From assembly GCA_043765375.1 (NCBI GenBank), contig JAYUJH010000004.1:1-52542 (forward strand): 52,542 nt of DNA, given 5' to 3'. Below the pieces are notes generated by a model. The model was given only the letters and a program-made list of their open reading frames with translations. It did not search any database and was not told the origin of the DNA. Shown piece after piece: positions 25,470 through 35,444 of this stretch (the first letter of the stretch is position 1; each line of letters begins with the position of its first letter). The position numbers and the translations under genes were made by a program. The DNA is from JAYUJH01 sp043765375. Its GTDB lineage: Bacteria > Pseudomonadota > Alphaproteobacteria > Rickettsiales > UBA998.

Positions 25470-28031
25470 CTACATGCCCAATCCAGCGTTTCCACCAATA
25501 GTTTTAAGATTTTGCATCTCATTTGGTAGCATTCCTACAGTTTGAACGTCTTGCAATCCACCAGATAAGGTTGGGGATAGCCCTTTCACTGCTGCAAGTG
25601 CTGCCGTCATATTATTGCTTTGCGGAGTTGTTGATAAGTTGGTTGCCAAGGCTTGAGTTGGAGCTGCTGGAGCTGCTTTTATCATTTTTTCCAATTCACC
25701 AAATACCCTAGCTGCTTCCCCCATATCACCTTTTATTACTTTATCAATTGAACCGGGGAACTTATCCTCAACTAATTTCAATAATCCTTGCGCCTCTTCA
25801 TTATTTTTGACCGCAATCCCTGCTTTTTCTATCTGCTTTATCAATGCTTGTTTTTGATCTGCTGGTAGCGCATTAATCATTTCCTTTGCTTTTTCTATGA
25901 TTGTTTCCCTAGTCAATCCACCAGCTGCGGGGGTGGGCGTTACAACTGGAGGCACTGCCGCTGGCGGAGTTACAGGTTTAGCTTCTACTGGCGCAGGCTT
26001 CGCTGGTTCCACCTTAGCTGCTGGTGGAGGGGTAGGTGTTACCACCGCTGGAGCTTTTGGCTCTGTTGGTGCAACAACTGGCGCAGTTTTAACTGGAGCT
26101 GGAGCGGTTTTCAATGCCTCTATCGCAACATCATTTTCTTTTTCAGCTTTATTGCGAGCTAATGCTGCGGTATTATCTGCCGTTTGTGTAGCAATTGTTT
26201 GAGCAACTCTAGCTTGATTTTCTGGAGTATTTAGAAGATTTTTGTGTGCTTCCTTAAAACTTGTATTATTGGGCGTGTTGCGTGCTTCCGTCCCAACATC
26301 ATCAAACAACCTGCCTATGGTTGCTTCTTTTGATTCTGCTGCCATTAATGCTGCCCAACGTGCATTTTCTTTTGGAGTTAAGTTTGCTCGCATTGCAACA
26401 TTATAAGTTGTTGGTTCAGCAACCCCTGCCGTTGGTGTAACTATTACTTGTGCAACTGGTGCTGGTGCGCCACCATCTTTTGCTAGAGTTGATGAAGTTG
26501 TTGTTGGCACTGTTACTGATTGTTGAGCAACCACTTGCGCACCATTCGTCACTGGCTTGAGGATTTGCACATCGTTAGATTTGCTCGCACCGTTTGGATT
26601 GGTCTCAAAGTTTTTTTCCAATGTTTGGAATGTATCAGAGAAACTAAAAGGCGCACCATCTTTTATTGCTTTAATAGTTTTTTGGTCTAGATTTTTATTC
26701 GCCAATCCTGATAACTCGGTTAAAAACCTTGAATCTATCTCATCATTTCTATTGTTAAACTTATTATCTCCTTCCAAGTTTAGCATTCTATTTAACCCGC
26801 CTTTCATACGTGAAACACGGTCTGTGGTTTCATGCCCGCTCAGTAACATAGCTTTGTTAAGATCTTGCGGAGTTAATTGCAGTAATTCTGGTGGAGCTGG
26901 GCAAGCAGCTGCCGCTGGAGCATCGGGGGTTTTGATGATACGCAAACGCCTATGATGGGTTGCCTCTGATTCCAACTCACCTGTTGCTTGACGCAATGCC
27001 GCAGCTGCATCAGCAAGGTTACCGCTACGCATTCTCTCAGCCAGTAGCGGTTTTTTATCGGTAATCCAACCTGAGAGTTCCTCAATTGGTGAGCCTTCAA
27101 CTTTGATACCTAACTCTTTTAATGCGGCTGTTGCCATTTCTGCCATTTTTTTGCGTTTTTCTAGTGATTCATTTTGCAATAATTCGGCGATGCGTCCTTC
27201 AACTTTTTCATCACGAGGATAGGTGATGGTTGGTTGAGGTTGTGCTGGTGCAACGCTTGGCGCAGATTGTGAAGAACCAACTTGTTGCCCACCAGCGTCA
27301 ACATCAAGTGCTGCATCTAATGCTTGCCACGCTTGAGCATCGCCTCTTTCTAGTGCAGAAAAATCAATCGGTTTGGTTTTTGCATATGTGTTTAATGCGG
27401 CGGCGAGCTTATCCATTGAAAGCATTGTTTTGCCATCTGCGGTAACATAAGTCACGGGGCAGCCAGTCACTTTTGCAACGTCTGCTGCAAAATCTGCCAA
27501 TGCGGTTGGGTTGTTTAATATCCCCGAATTAGCCAAGCCTCTTTTGGTTTCACCCCCGTCTAAAAAACCATTGATAGGGTTTGGTTGTGGAACTGGTGGA
27601 GCATATACTACTGGTTGTGAATATATTGGTTGTGGGTTTTGTGGATAGTTCTGTCCATAATCATAATTATCAAAGCGGGAAGAATATCTTGGTCGTTGCT
27701 CATAATGTCCCCCTTCATAACCTCTTCTTCTTCCTCTAGGCAATAATGATTCAGGAGTAGTTGCGTCTAGATTTCCGTTTAGTGCCAACGTCCCGTCTTG
27801 ATCACGCCTATCTATCATGTCGTATGCAGCTTCATCTTTTCGGGCGCTTTTGTTAGCACTAGCTGTATCTCTTCTGTACCCAGCCATTGTTGCCCCGTGC
27901 CTTCCAGAGTTCTGTTGATGGTCAAAGCCCCCAAAGCCAGACCCTCCAAATGTATTTTGGATTTGCGTTCCAAGCCCGCTTACTTGCCCTAATTGCCCAG
28001 TTATGTCGCTAATTCCATTAATTACAACCAT
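25470..28031 (-). CDS. Large Pro/Ala-rich protein of unknown function (853 aa)
   Basis: I do not recognise this protein. I chose the ATG at 28031 because GAAGG stands 8 nt upstream; an in-frame start at 28085 is less likely. There is no signal peptide or clear membrane segment. By region: a Gly/Gln-rich N-terminus (about 1-40), an Arg/Tyr/Pro-rich stretch (about 95-150, with repeated PQ and Tyr), a possibly folded part (ALADFAADVAKVTGCPVTYV, then TMLSMDKLAAALNTYAKTKP), helical charged segments, a Pro/Ala/Val/Lys-rich stalk (about 660-710) and a helical C-terminal part (EKAKEMINALPADQKQALIK). The composition resembles scaffolding, surface-tethering or secreted effector-like proteins, but none is shown. 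It is transcribed alone, toward gyrA. Confidence 0.75.
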   Translation of the reverse strand: MVVINGISDITGQLGQVSGLGTQIQNTFGGSGFGGFDHQQNSGRHGATMAGYRRDTASANKSARKDEAAYDMIDRRDQDGTLALNGNLDATTPESLLPRGRRRGYEGGHYEQRPRYSSRFDNYDYGQNYPQNPQPIYSQPVVYAPPVPQPNPINGFLDGGETKRGLANSGILNNPTALADFAADVAKVTGCPVTYVTADGKTMLSMDKLAAALNTYAKTKPIDFSALERGDAQAWQALDAALDVDAGGQQVGSSQSAPSVAPAQPQPTITYPRDEKVEGRIAELLQNESLEKRKKMAEMATAALKELGIKVEGSPIEELSGWITDKKPLLAERMRSGNLADAAAALRQATGELESEATHHRRLRIIKTPDAPAAAACPAPPELLQLTPQDLNKAMLLSGHETTDRVSRMKGGLNRMLNLEGDNKFNNRNDEIDSRFLTELSGLANKNLDQKTIKAIKDGAPFSFSDTFQTLEKNFETNPNGASKSNDVQILKPVTNGAQVVAQQSVTVPTTTSSTLAKDGGAPAPVAQVIVTPTAGVAEPTTYNVAMRANLTPKENARWAALMAAESKEATIGRLFDDVGTEARNTPNNTSFKEAHKNLLNTPENQARVAQTIATQTADNTAALARNKAEKENDVAIEALKTAPAPVKTAPVVAPTEPKAPAVVTPTPPPAAKVEPAKPAPVEAKPVTPPAAVPPVVTPTPAAGGLTRETIIEKAKEMINALPADQKQALIKQIEKAGIAVKNNEEAQGLLKLVEDKFPGSIDKVIKGDMGEAARVFGELEKMIKAAPAAPTQALATNLSTTPQSNNMTAALAAVKGLSPTLSGGLQDVQTVGMLPNEMQNLKTIGGNAGLGM

Positions 28032-28400
28032 ATTAATTACCTTCAAATATTTTTTTGTTATTATTCTATAAATTACATCATACAAACATTATATGTCATT
28101 TTTATGAATTAGAATTAAATATTTCAATAAAAATGTAAAAATAAGTTGTTTGTAATGTTTCTACTTTGAATCATGCAAATAAAGCATAAGTAATGGGGGT
28201 TATATATAAGATTTTTTCAGTTGTTATAGCACTACATAGTTATTATTTACATGGCTATGTTATACCAGCGCAGGCTGGTATCCAATGATATAACACGATA
28301 TCTAATATAAGCCACCATCGCATAATTACATAAAATTAATAATAATTATTAATTTATTATTTACAGCTTATTGCTATCATCAAATTAAGGAGAAATATTA
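28032..28400. other. Intergenic gap between the large Pro/Ala-rich gene and the DUF2336 gene
   Basis: A 369-nt A+T-rich gap between divergent starts. It holds the ribosome site of the minus-strand gene, a hairpin at 28224-28263 (TATAGCACTACATAG against CTATGTTATA) that has the TATAGCAC end seen in the palindromic elements, a CCAGCGCAGGCTGG repeat at 28262-28281, and AAGGAG (28387-28392) ahead of the plus-strand gene. No other gene was seen. Confidence 0.7.
28262..28281. repeat. Short palindromic repeat, copy 1
   Basis: ATACCAGCGCAGGCTGGTAT, followed by CCA. The exact reverse complement is at 50110-50129, with TCC flanking in the same relative orientation. Confidence 0.9.
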
Positions 28401-29486
28401 ATGTCTTTAACCTATGATGATGTCCACCAATTAATCAAAGAACCATCAGCAAAAGTGCGCTCAAATATTGCCCAAAAAGTTGCGTCCAGTTATGGTAACA
28501 CATCATTCACACCAAAATCCAACAAAATTGCATTAGACATTTTGCGCTTGCTCCTGAAAGATACTGAGAAACAAGTGCGGTTGGTGCTAGCAAATGAGTT
28601 GAAGCATAATGATGTTGCCCCGCATGATATTATTATATCCCTCGCTTATGATGATGTGGATATTTCCGAGCAGGTGTTGCAACATTCCAAGGTGTTAAGT
28701 GAAGTGGATTTGTTGGAATTAATGGAACTTGAAAATGATGTGCGCAAAATGGTTGCAATCGCCAAGCGTGATATGGTGACCACAAATATTAGCACTAAAC
28801 TGGTTGAATTGCAACGCTCACAGGTGATTGAATCGTTGCTTGCGAATGATGGGGCGCAAATTAGTGAAGCAAGTTATAATGTGATTATTGACGAGTTCGC
28901 TCATGATGTTTCAATCGTTGAATTGTTGGTATGTCGGGGAGGGCTTTCATTTGTTTTGGCAGAGAAATTATATTATTTAGTGTCAGATAAGTTTAAGAAA
29001 AACATAACCAAACGGCAATTATTGCCAACAAAAACCGCAGAGAAAATCACCGCTGATATTCGTGAAAGCATGATATTAAAGTTTTTAAGCCCATGGATGA
29101 CAGATAAAGATTTAAGCGAATTGGTGGATCAGATGTATGTCAGGCGACGCTTGACTGATGGCTTGATATTACGGGCATTATGCAATGGTGAAATCGGTTT
29201 TTTTGAGGTGGCGATTGCTAAGAGGGTAGATATTCCAGTAGTTAATGCACGCAAATTATTGCGGGATAATGATGTTGGATTTGGTGCAATTTATCGCTCC
29301 AGCAAGTTGCCACCAGAATATAAAGATGCAGTGAAAGCAATGATAAAATTGGTGCAAGATCAAGTGAAAAATGGTTCAAATCGTTCACCTGATTTCAGCA
29401 AGCGTTTGGTTCAGCAAATCCGCAACCGCAAATATGATGTTCATGTGCAGGGTATGGACGTGATGCTTGGCATGGTTAATTGTTGA
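28401..29486 (+). CDS. DUF2336 domain-containing protein
   Basis: The 361-residue protein is made of HEAT-like helical repeats, beginning SLTYDDVHQLIKEPSAKVRS and LLLKDTEKQVRLVLANELKH. This matches the DUF2336 family, typical of alphaproteobacteria and of unknown biochemical function. There is no signal peptide. A strong ribosome site (AAGGAG, 8 nt before the ATG) is present. It stands alone, convergent on ppx/gppA with 11 nt between. A protein-protein interaction role is inferred from the fold only. Confidence 0.85.
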   Translation: MSLTYDDVHQLIKEPSAKVRSNIAQKVASSYGNTSFTPKSNKIALDILRLLLKDTEKQVRLVLANELKHNDVAPHDIIISLAYDDVDISEQVLQHSKVLSEVDLLELMELENDVRKMVAIAKRDMVTTNISTKLVELQRSQVIESLLANDGAQISEASYNVIIDEFAHDVSIVELLVCRGGLSFVLAEKLYYLVSDKFKKNITKRQLLPTKTAEKITADIRESMILKFLSPWMTDKDLSELVDQMYVRRRLTDGLILRALCNGEIGFFEVAIAKRVDIPVVNARKLLRDNDVGFGAIYRSSKLPPEYKDAVKAMIKLVQDQVKNGSNRSPDFSKRLVQQIRNRKYDVHVQGMDVMLGMVNC

Positions 29487-29497
29487 GCTAGAGCGAA

Positions 29498-30928
29498 TTA
29501 TTTGTTGAATTGTGCGATTAATTCATTAAGCTGGGCATGAATCTCTGGCATTTCTTGCGGCATAGATGATTTGGTTTTGCTTTTGATGCTAAGCGATTTG
29601 GTTTTCTCATCAAAATTAATGGTGAATAATTCTAGCATGACGGAACTTCCACCACTTAAGCTATAGGCAATATTAGCAATTTTGCCGATAATATAAGCAA
29701 AGTTACGCATTTGGTCGTTTAGCAATGCAAGTGCAGGGTGTTTCAACCGCAATTTGCTGCGATAACGATAATAAGCCGCAAGCGCAAGCATCACTTGCTG
29801 TTGGTGAGTTAGCCCAAAACCTTGAATGGCAATGATACGCTCAAACGCATATTCACCACGATAATCAGGGTGCATATTGGCGGCAATTTCGCTGATGTAA
29901 CAAAAAGCAAGCAAAATGCGGGATTCATCGGGCTTGATTGGAATAATATCCATAATTAGCGAACATAAATGATGCACATAAGCATCGTCAATCAGGATTG
30001 AGTGAATGGAGCGCATCATCGCAATTAGTGGGTCTGGCGGTGAAAGATGCAGGTTCATGGCAACAGCAAGCGCACCTTCTCGGATTCCCGCCGAGGAAAA
30101 AACGCACTCATTTGCGCCCGTCATTTCGCCAATTTTTTGCAAACATAATATGGCAGGGGCGATGGCATTCTGCCGACGTTTTGGCACATCAATCAACGGG
30201 TTATTAGCGACAAAATCTGCTTCAACATTATTGCGCAATTCTCTTATTTGGTTAGTATTCAAGCAATAATCATGAATAATATGCAAAGGATATTCCACTC
30301 TCGCCATATGATGCGTGGCAACTGCCCTGAAACTTCCACCAACAGGGTATATTGCATCGCAGGGAAATTGCTTGAGAGGGGCGAGCAATTTATGCAAATA
30401 TTCGCTCAACTTTTTGCTGCCATGTTTTTGCAAATATTGCCCAAAATAAAATGCTCCGTGGGGAATGCTGGTGATTGGCGTGACGCAATTAGCTTGATTA
30501 ATATATGAAATATCAGTGCTGCCCCCGCCCATATCTACCACAATTCCGCATGGTTGCCAACTAGTTGCAAGCACCCCATAAGCTGCATAAAGCGATTCTT
30601 CTTCGCCTGATAATATTTGTATGTTGCAATTAATTATGGCGGATAATTCATCAGCAAAATCTTCGCCATCACTTGCTTCACGAATAGCTGCGGTTGCCAA
30701 AACTTCCACTAATTCTGGCTTTTTTGCCTCAATTAAGGCAGCAAATCGCATAGTTGCTTGGCGCACATTTTGCTTGGCTTTTTCATCAAGTTTGTTGCCA
30801 GCCTCCAAACCATGCCCTAGATTGCAGGTGATTTTTTCATTGAAAATTGCTTGCGGATAAGCTCTCGCATAATCATAAAAAACTAAGCGCACACTGTTTG
30901 AACCAATATCAATAATTGCAACTAACAT
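29498..30928 (-). CDS. Ppx/GppA-family exopolyphosphatase / pppGpp phosphohydrolase
   Basis: The 476-residue protein shows the sugar-kinase/actin-like phosphatase fold: phosphate loop DIGSNSVRLV near the start, ATAAIREASDGEDF, SGEEESLYAAYGV and a second loop VVDMGGGSTDISYI, then a C-terminal helical part resembling the HD-like domain of Ppx. Members cleave polyphosphate and/or pppGpp; the sequence does not decide between them. It starts 1 nt after the DUF4340 stop, so it is the last gene of the Gld-like ABC operon rather than next to rlmE, the neighbour I would expect in alphaproteobacteria. Confidence 0.9.
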   Translation of the reverse strand: MLVAIIDIGSNSVRLVFYDYARAYPQAIFNEKITCNLGHGLEAGNKLDEKAKQNVRQATMRFAALIEAKKPELVEVLATAAIREASDGEDFADELSAIINCNIQILSGEEESLYAAYGVLATSWQPCGIVVDMGGGSTDISYINQANCVTPITSIPHGAFYFGQYLQKHGSKKLSEYLHKLLAPLKQFPCDAIYPVGGSFRAVATHHMARVEYPLHIIHDYCLNTNQIRELRNNVEADFVANNPLIDVPKRRQNAIAPAILCLQKIGEMTGANECVFSSAGIREGALAVAMNLHLSPPDPLIAMMRSIHSILIDDAYVHHLCSLIMDIIPIKPDESRILLAFCYISEIAANMHPDYRGEYAFERIIAIQGFGLTHQQQVMLALAAYYRYRSKLRLKHPALALLNDQMRNFAYIIGKIANIAYSLSGGSSVMLELFTINFDEKTKSLSIKSKTKSSMPQEMPEIHAQLNELIAQFNK

Positions 30929-30929
30929 T

Positions 30930-31961
30930 TCAATTTGACTTTATTTCGGTTAAATCTAAATATGAACGGCTCAGATTTTGTTGTTGAAACTGCCCCAATT
31001 GATATAACCAATTTTTTGTTATTTCATTAATGTTTGCCGCTTCCGTTTCAACTTCTGGCAGTGTTTTCAAATGATTTTTGGCGAAATTATTTCTCGTATC
31101 CATATCAATATTTGCTGTGATTTTCACCCATGGCATAAACTCAATTTCATAAAACTCCAACTCAATTTGCAAGCCATCAAATGTTGTCATGGTGGTTATA
31201 TCACCTTTAATATTCGCATTTTTTGCGGTGGTCACACCAGTGAAAGCAAGTCGTTCAAAATAAGTTGTAGGGTCAATTGAAGTTGGTTTTTGCGACAATA
31301 ATTTTGCATCAGGGGCGGGGAGCAATTGCATCATTTTATTGGGATTTTGCCTGACATATTGATATGATTTTTTGCCATTAAACTTATAATCAATTTTTTG
31401 CACCAGATTTTTATCAATTGAAATGAAGTTAAAATCCAACCAATTATCAGGCGCAGCATGAAATTGCAATTCTCCACTCGCTTTATAAGTCTGGTTATCG
31501 CCTTTTATTCGCACATAAGTTGCGCTTAAATCACTGCTCATTGAACCAAGAATCACATCATAAAGCAATTTTTCACCCGCAAAAATACGGATATTTTTAC
31601 CAATTAATTCATCTAAACCAAGGCGGTTAAAGCGAGTTGGGTCACTAGTTTTTTTATCCCGCAACTCACTTTGTGACAAATATAGCAACATTTTGCGCAA
31701 TTCCTGCATATTAACGGCATAATTATTTTGCTCCACCACCACCCATTTACCATTTTCCTGTTTGCTCAAGGTTACAATATCATCACGATTTTGTAGCGTA
31801 ATTTTGCTTATCTCGTTAAATTGATTACGCAAATCGGGCATTAATAGCTTGAATTGTTGTGGTACAACTTCTTGTTTTGCTAAATCTTGCCGCTGATAAA
31901 TCACCGCAATTATGCTTACAACACCCAAAATCAATATAATATTACGCAATTTATTTTTCAT
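30930..31961 (-). CDS. DUF4340 domain-containing membrane-anchored protein
   Basis: The 343-residue protein has one N-terminal membrane anchor (about 7-22) and a large, probably periplasmic domain with the DUF4340 pattern (ITLQNRDDIVTLSKQENGKW, then RDKKTSDPTRFNRLGL). This family typically follows GldG-like genes in ABC operons of unknown substrate. Its start overlaps the GldG-like stop by 4 nt, which implies coupled translation. Confidence 0.85.
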   Translation of the reverse strand: MKNKLRNIILILGVVSIIAVIYQRQDLAKQEVVPQQFKLLMPDLRNQFNEISKITLQNRDDIVTLSKQENGKWVVVEQNNYAVNMQELRKMLLYLSQSELRDKKTSDPTRFNRLGLDELIGKNIRIFAGEKLLYDVILGSMSSDLSATYVRIKGDNQTYKASGELQFHAAPDNWLDFNFISIDKNLVQKIDYKFNGKKSYQYVRQNPNKMMQLLPAPDAKLLSQKPTSIDPTTYFERLAFTGVTTAKNANIKGDITTMTTFDGLQIELEFYEIEFMPWVKITANIDMDTRNNFAKNHLKTLPEVETEAANINEITKNWLYQLGQFQQQNLSRSYLDLTEIKSN

Positions 31962-33880
31962 GATTTTTCTATGTTATTATTTTTACGGTTTAGAGATTTA
32001 TGTTGCAAAGTTTTTTTCAAACGAAAATTGCGCAAAAACGGGGGGAAAATAACCGCCATCAACATCATAATCAACGGTGCAATCAAAATATTCGCAAACG
32101 CAATTTTGTTGCCAAGCGTGGTTATTTCATTGTTCAGATTATGCTGCACCGCCCGTAATTCCTTGCGTGCATTCAAAAATAATTGCTTGAAGCTGGCAAT
32201 CTCTTTCACCTGATCTTCATTAAACAACTCACCATTATTTTGCCGTTGCGATTGTAGTTTCATCAAACGCTGCTCCATCTGTTTGAGCCTTTCCTTAAGA
32301 ATATTTTCTTCCGCCTGAAATTGTTCCTTAGCCTTTTTTTGCAACTCATCTAGCAGAACAAAACGTCGCACCTCATTGCCACGGGAACGCAGATTTATTA
32401 ACAAATTATCGCCCGAAAGTAACTCCAAACTATTTAGCACAAATGCACTATTATCCGCCTCTGGAACAATAACTTGCTGCCCAAATAATTGCTGGATTCT
32501 CGCCCAAAACTCATTACGCAACATATCCGTATCACCAACTAAAATCACATTAATTGGTTGCTTGGATTTGGCGATATGACGTTGTTTGAGGAGCTGTTTA
32601 ATCTCATCATTTTTGAAATCTAGCTCATTCCAATCAATCAAAGCCTCAATTTCACCTGAGAGTTGTGCCGCTAGATGCAGTTTTTTACCCTGTGGTAAAA
32701 AATCATTAAATAATTTAACAGATTCTACCGCATTATCTTTCGCATTAATATCAACTTTAATCGCTGCTGCCTCTTCACCTGTGGAAATAAGCGGACGGAA
32801 CTGCAATTTCATCGTTTTCGTTGGCGCAAAAAACCCTGATTCAATCATTCTAACCCGTTGTAATGGCTCAGTTATCACGGAATCTTTCGCCATATTTTGC
32901 GCACCCAATTCAAGCCAAGTTATTTTCGGATATGATTCCAACCGAGATGACGCACTCAAGCTCTGCACGTTCATTGCAGTTGCCTTTTCCGCTGCTACCA
33001 TATTGCCAGAAAACTTTACCCCCCAGTGATTTAACAGCCGTTCAAAATCGCTGGTGATGAACTCTTGCGCTGATAAATTAACGCTAGAATCCATAAAAAT
33101 CAATGCTTTACCACCTCGCAACAGAAATTGCTCAACCGCATAATATGTTTTTGTGGAGAAATGATGCGGGTGAATTAGCAACAAAATATCAATATCATCT
33201 TCAATAAACTCCGCTTCTTTGGGGATATTTCGCACAGTGAATTGCTCTTCAATTTGGGTGATGATAGCCCATTTTGGCGTTGGCGCATTTAATGATGCGG
33301 TCATTTTGAAATCCGCACCACCACTCACGGGCAAATTGCTAATAATACCGATTTTTTTGCGCTGATTTTTGGCAATATCAGTCAATGTTTTGGTCAAATC
33401 ATATTCCAAAAATTGTGCTTTCTCAGGGTCAAAAAATGGGATTACTTTGCGCTCATCAGTGGAGTTTTCCACGCTTGCGCCAAAATAAAACTTTAATCCC
33501 GCTTCATCAATTGCCACGCCCTCAATTCCATGTGCAACCGCTAAATCTTCCTGTTCGCTAAATGGTTCAGGCTCAATCAATTCCAGCGTAATTTTCCCTG
33601 CGGATAATGCTTCATAATGCCTTAAAATATTAACAACTCTATCATGATAACTACCAAAAACAGGCAATCCTTGCGCCAATTTGCTGGTGAAAAACAGCCT
33701 TATATGCAGCGGTTCTTTCAGTTGCTTCAGCAATTTTGTGGTTTCTGGTGAGATGGTGAAAAGCCGTTCTTGAGTGAAATCATATCTCTGATGCAGCTTT
33801 GATTTTGCCAGCATATTCACGCCAATAAACAATGCTAGAGCAACGATAATCACCAAACTCAAACGTAATGATTTTATCAT
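31958..33880 (-). CDS. GldG-like auxiliary protein of an ABC transporter
   Basis: The 640-residue protein has an N-terminal membrane segment (SLVIIVALALFIGVNML), a large extracytoplasmic part resembling the ABC-2 auxiliary (GldG) family, including KALIFMDSSVNL and VILVGDTDMLRNEFW, a coiled coil near 540-590 (rich in Gln, Glu and Lys) and a C-terminal membrane segment (IAFANILIAPLIMMLMAVIF). I chose the ATG at 33880 because GGAG lies 6 nt upstream and the permease stop ends 1 nt before it; an in-frame GTG at 33895 would overlap that gene. Function is known only by analogy to gliding-motility GldFG and related systems. Confidence 0.85.
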   Translation of the reverse strand: MIKSLRLSLVIIVALALFIGVNMLAKSKLHQRYDFTQERLFTISPETTKLLKQLKEPLHIRLFFTSKLAQGLPVFGSYHDRVVNILRHYEALSAGKITLELIEPEPFSEQEDLAVAHGIEGVAIDEAGLKFYFGASVENSTDERKVIPFFDPEKAQFLEYDLTKTLTDIAKNQRKKIGIISNLPVSGGADFKMTASLNAPTPKWAIITQIEEQFTVRNIPKEAEFIEDDIDILLLIHPHHFSTKTYYAVEQFLLRGGKALIFMDSSVNLSAQEFITSDFERLLNHWGVKFSGNMVAAEKATAMNVQSLSASSRLESYPKITWLELGAQNMAKDSVITEPLQRVRMIESGFFAPTKTMKLQFRPLISTGEEAAAIKVDINAKDNAVESVKLFNDFLPQGKKLHLAAQLSGEIEALIDWNELDFKNDEIKQLLKQRHIAKSKQPINVILVGDTDMLRNEFWARIQQLFGQQVIVPEADNSAFVLNSLELLSGDNLLINLRSRGNEVRRFVLLDELQKKAKEQFQAEENILKERLKQMEQRLMKLQSQRQNNGELFNEDQVKEIASFKQLFLNARKELRAVQHNLNNEITTLGNKIAFANILIAPLIMMLMAVIFPPFLRNFRLKKTLQHKSLNRKNNNIEKS

Positions 33881-33881
33881 C

Positions 33882-34622
33882 TCAAGCTCCGCCACTCATT
33901 TTATATTGTAATATTATGTTGGTAATAAATAGCCAAAAAACGATTATACTAATGAAAAATACGACGTTGCTTAATTCCAATACGCCCGTAGAAATCGCCT
34001 CAAAATTGCTCAAAAAACTCAAATTGGCGATTGTAGAGATGACGATTTCGGGCAACCAGCCTTTAAGGAAGTTTAGCACCAAAGGGTAACCTGACATCAC
34101 GAATATTAAGCAAATTATACAAGTTAAAATGAATGAAATAATTTGGTTTTTCGTCATTGATGAAGCCGCACAGCCAATTGCTAGGTAACCGCCCGACATC
34201 AAAATGCTTGCAATAAAACTGGTGAAAATCACACCATTATCAGGGTTGCCGAGATAATTTACGGTTATCCAAATCGGGATAGTGCATAATATGGCTAAGC
34301 TCAAAAATAACCAGCTTGCGAAAAACTTACCCAGCACCAATTGCCACCAGCTAACGGGCATGGAGGTCAAAAACTCAATCGTTCCAGTGCGCTGTTCTTC
34401 CGCCCATAAGCGCATTGAAATTGCTGGAACAAGAAATAAAAATAGCCACGGGTGCCACATGAAAAATGGTTGCAAATCGGCGATCCCACGGGCAAAATAA
34501 TTGCTCAAATAAAATGTTAATGCGCCGCTGATTAGCAAAAAAACCACCACAAAAACATATGCGACTGGGGTTTGAAAATAGCTGATTAATTCACGCTTGC
34601 TGATATCAATTATTCTGCACAT
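33882..34622 (-). CDS. ABC-2-type transporter permease (GldF-like)
   Basis: The 246-residue permease has about six membrane segments and begins with the cytosolic KRELISYFQTPVAYVF motif found in ABC-2 permeases that partner GldA-type ATPases. RLWAEEQRTGTIEFLTSMPV is the conserved loop after the second membrane segment. It lies between the ATPase gene (5-nt gap) and the GldG-like gene (1-nt gap). Confidence 0.9.
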   Translation of the reverse strand: MCRIIDISKRELISYFQTPVAYVFVVVFLLISGALTFYLSNYFARGIADLQPFFMWHPWLFLFLVPAISMRLWAEEQRTGTIEFLTSMPVSWWQLVLGKFFASWLFLSLAILCTIPIWITVNYLGNPDNGVIFTSFIASILMSGGYLAIGCAASSMTKNQIISFILTCIICLIFVMSGYPLVLNFLKGWLPEIVISTIANLSFLSNFEAISTGVLELSNVVFFISIIVFWLFITNIILQYKMSGGA

Positions 34623-34627
34623 AATTA

Positions 34628-35389
34628 TTACCCCGCATGGTTGCTTTGGGTTGCATATTTAGTTTGGTTTGCGATCACCATTTGGCAAAATATCGCCTCC
34701 ATATTTTCCTTGCCATATTGCGCCCGCAATTGTTTGGTTGTGCCTTCATAAATAATTTTCCCACCATCAATAATTGCACATTTGCTGCATACTGCATCAA
34801 CTTCTTCCAAAATATGGGTTGAAATAATTATCGCTTTTTCGGCTGATATTTTCTTAATCAACCCCCGCACTTCCTGTTTTTGTAGCGGGTCTAATCCATC
34901 AGTTGGCTCGTCCAAAATCAATATTTTAGGGTCATGTAAAATTGCAAGCGCAATCCCCACTCGGCGTTTGAAACCTTTGGATAATGTTTCAATTGGTTGC
35001 GCTAAAACCGCCTCAATATTCAAATTATATATTACATAATCAATGCGATTGGCTAATTCATTATTACTCATTTTGCGCAACTTTCCAGAAAACCGCAATA
35101 ATTGCAACGGAGTCATTTCAGGATATAACGGCGCACCTTCGGGCAGATAACCGATATTTTGTTTGGCAATAATTGGGTCTTTGCGCATTTCTATACCACT
35201 TATTTTCACCATACCGCTATTTGGTTGCAAATAACCCGATATCATTCGCATGGTTGTGGTTTTGCCTGCGCCATTTGCCCCCAAAAATCCTAATACTTCG
35301 CCACGATTTAGGGAGATGGAAACGTCATTCACTGCTAATTTTTTGCCAAAATATTTGGTTATATTATTCGCTTCAATCAATGTTTCCAC
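34628..35389 (-). CDS. ABC transporter ATP-binding protein (GldA-like)
   Basis: This ATPase subunit has all motifs intact, in contrast with the degenerate one at 784-2463: Walker A GANGAGKTT (37-45), signature LSKGF (136-140) and Walker B ILILDEPTDGLDP with Asp160 and Glu161. I start it at the GTG at 35389 because AGAGG stands 8 nt upstream; a GTG at 35413 would add eight residues. It leads a five-gene operon (ATPase, permease, GldG-like, DUF4340, ppx/gppA) and lies downstream of the rpoC terminator. Confidence 0.93.
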   Translation of the reverse strand: METLIEANNITKYFGKKLAVNDVSISLNRGEVLGFLGANGAGKTTTMRMISGYLQPNSGMVKISGIEMRKDPIIAKQNIGYLPEGAPLYPEMTPLQLLRFSGKLRKMSNNELANRIDYVIYNLNIEAVLAQPIETLSKGFKRRVGIALAILHDPKILILDEPTDGLDPLQKQEVRGLIKKISAEKAIIISTHILEEVDAVCSKCAIIDGGKIIYEGTTKQLRAQYGKENMEAIFCQMVIANQTKYATQSNHAG

Positions 35390-35444
35390 TATATAATCCT
35401 CTGTTAAAAACACGATATTACTAGCTGGGCGTTAAAGCTAAAAA

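Noticed and set aside
28032..28400. An insertion sequence or its remnant.
   Set aside because: Only short palindromic repeats are present; no transposase fragment or flanking target duplication was seen.
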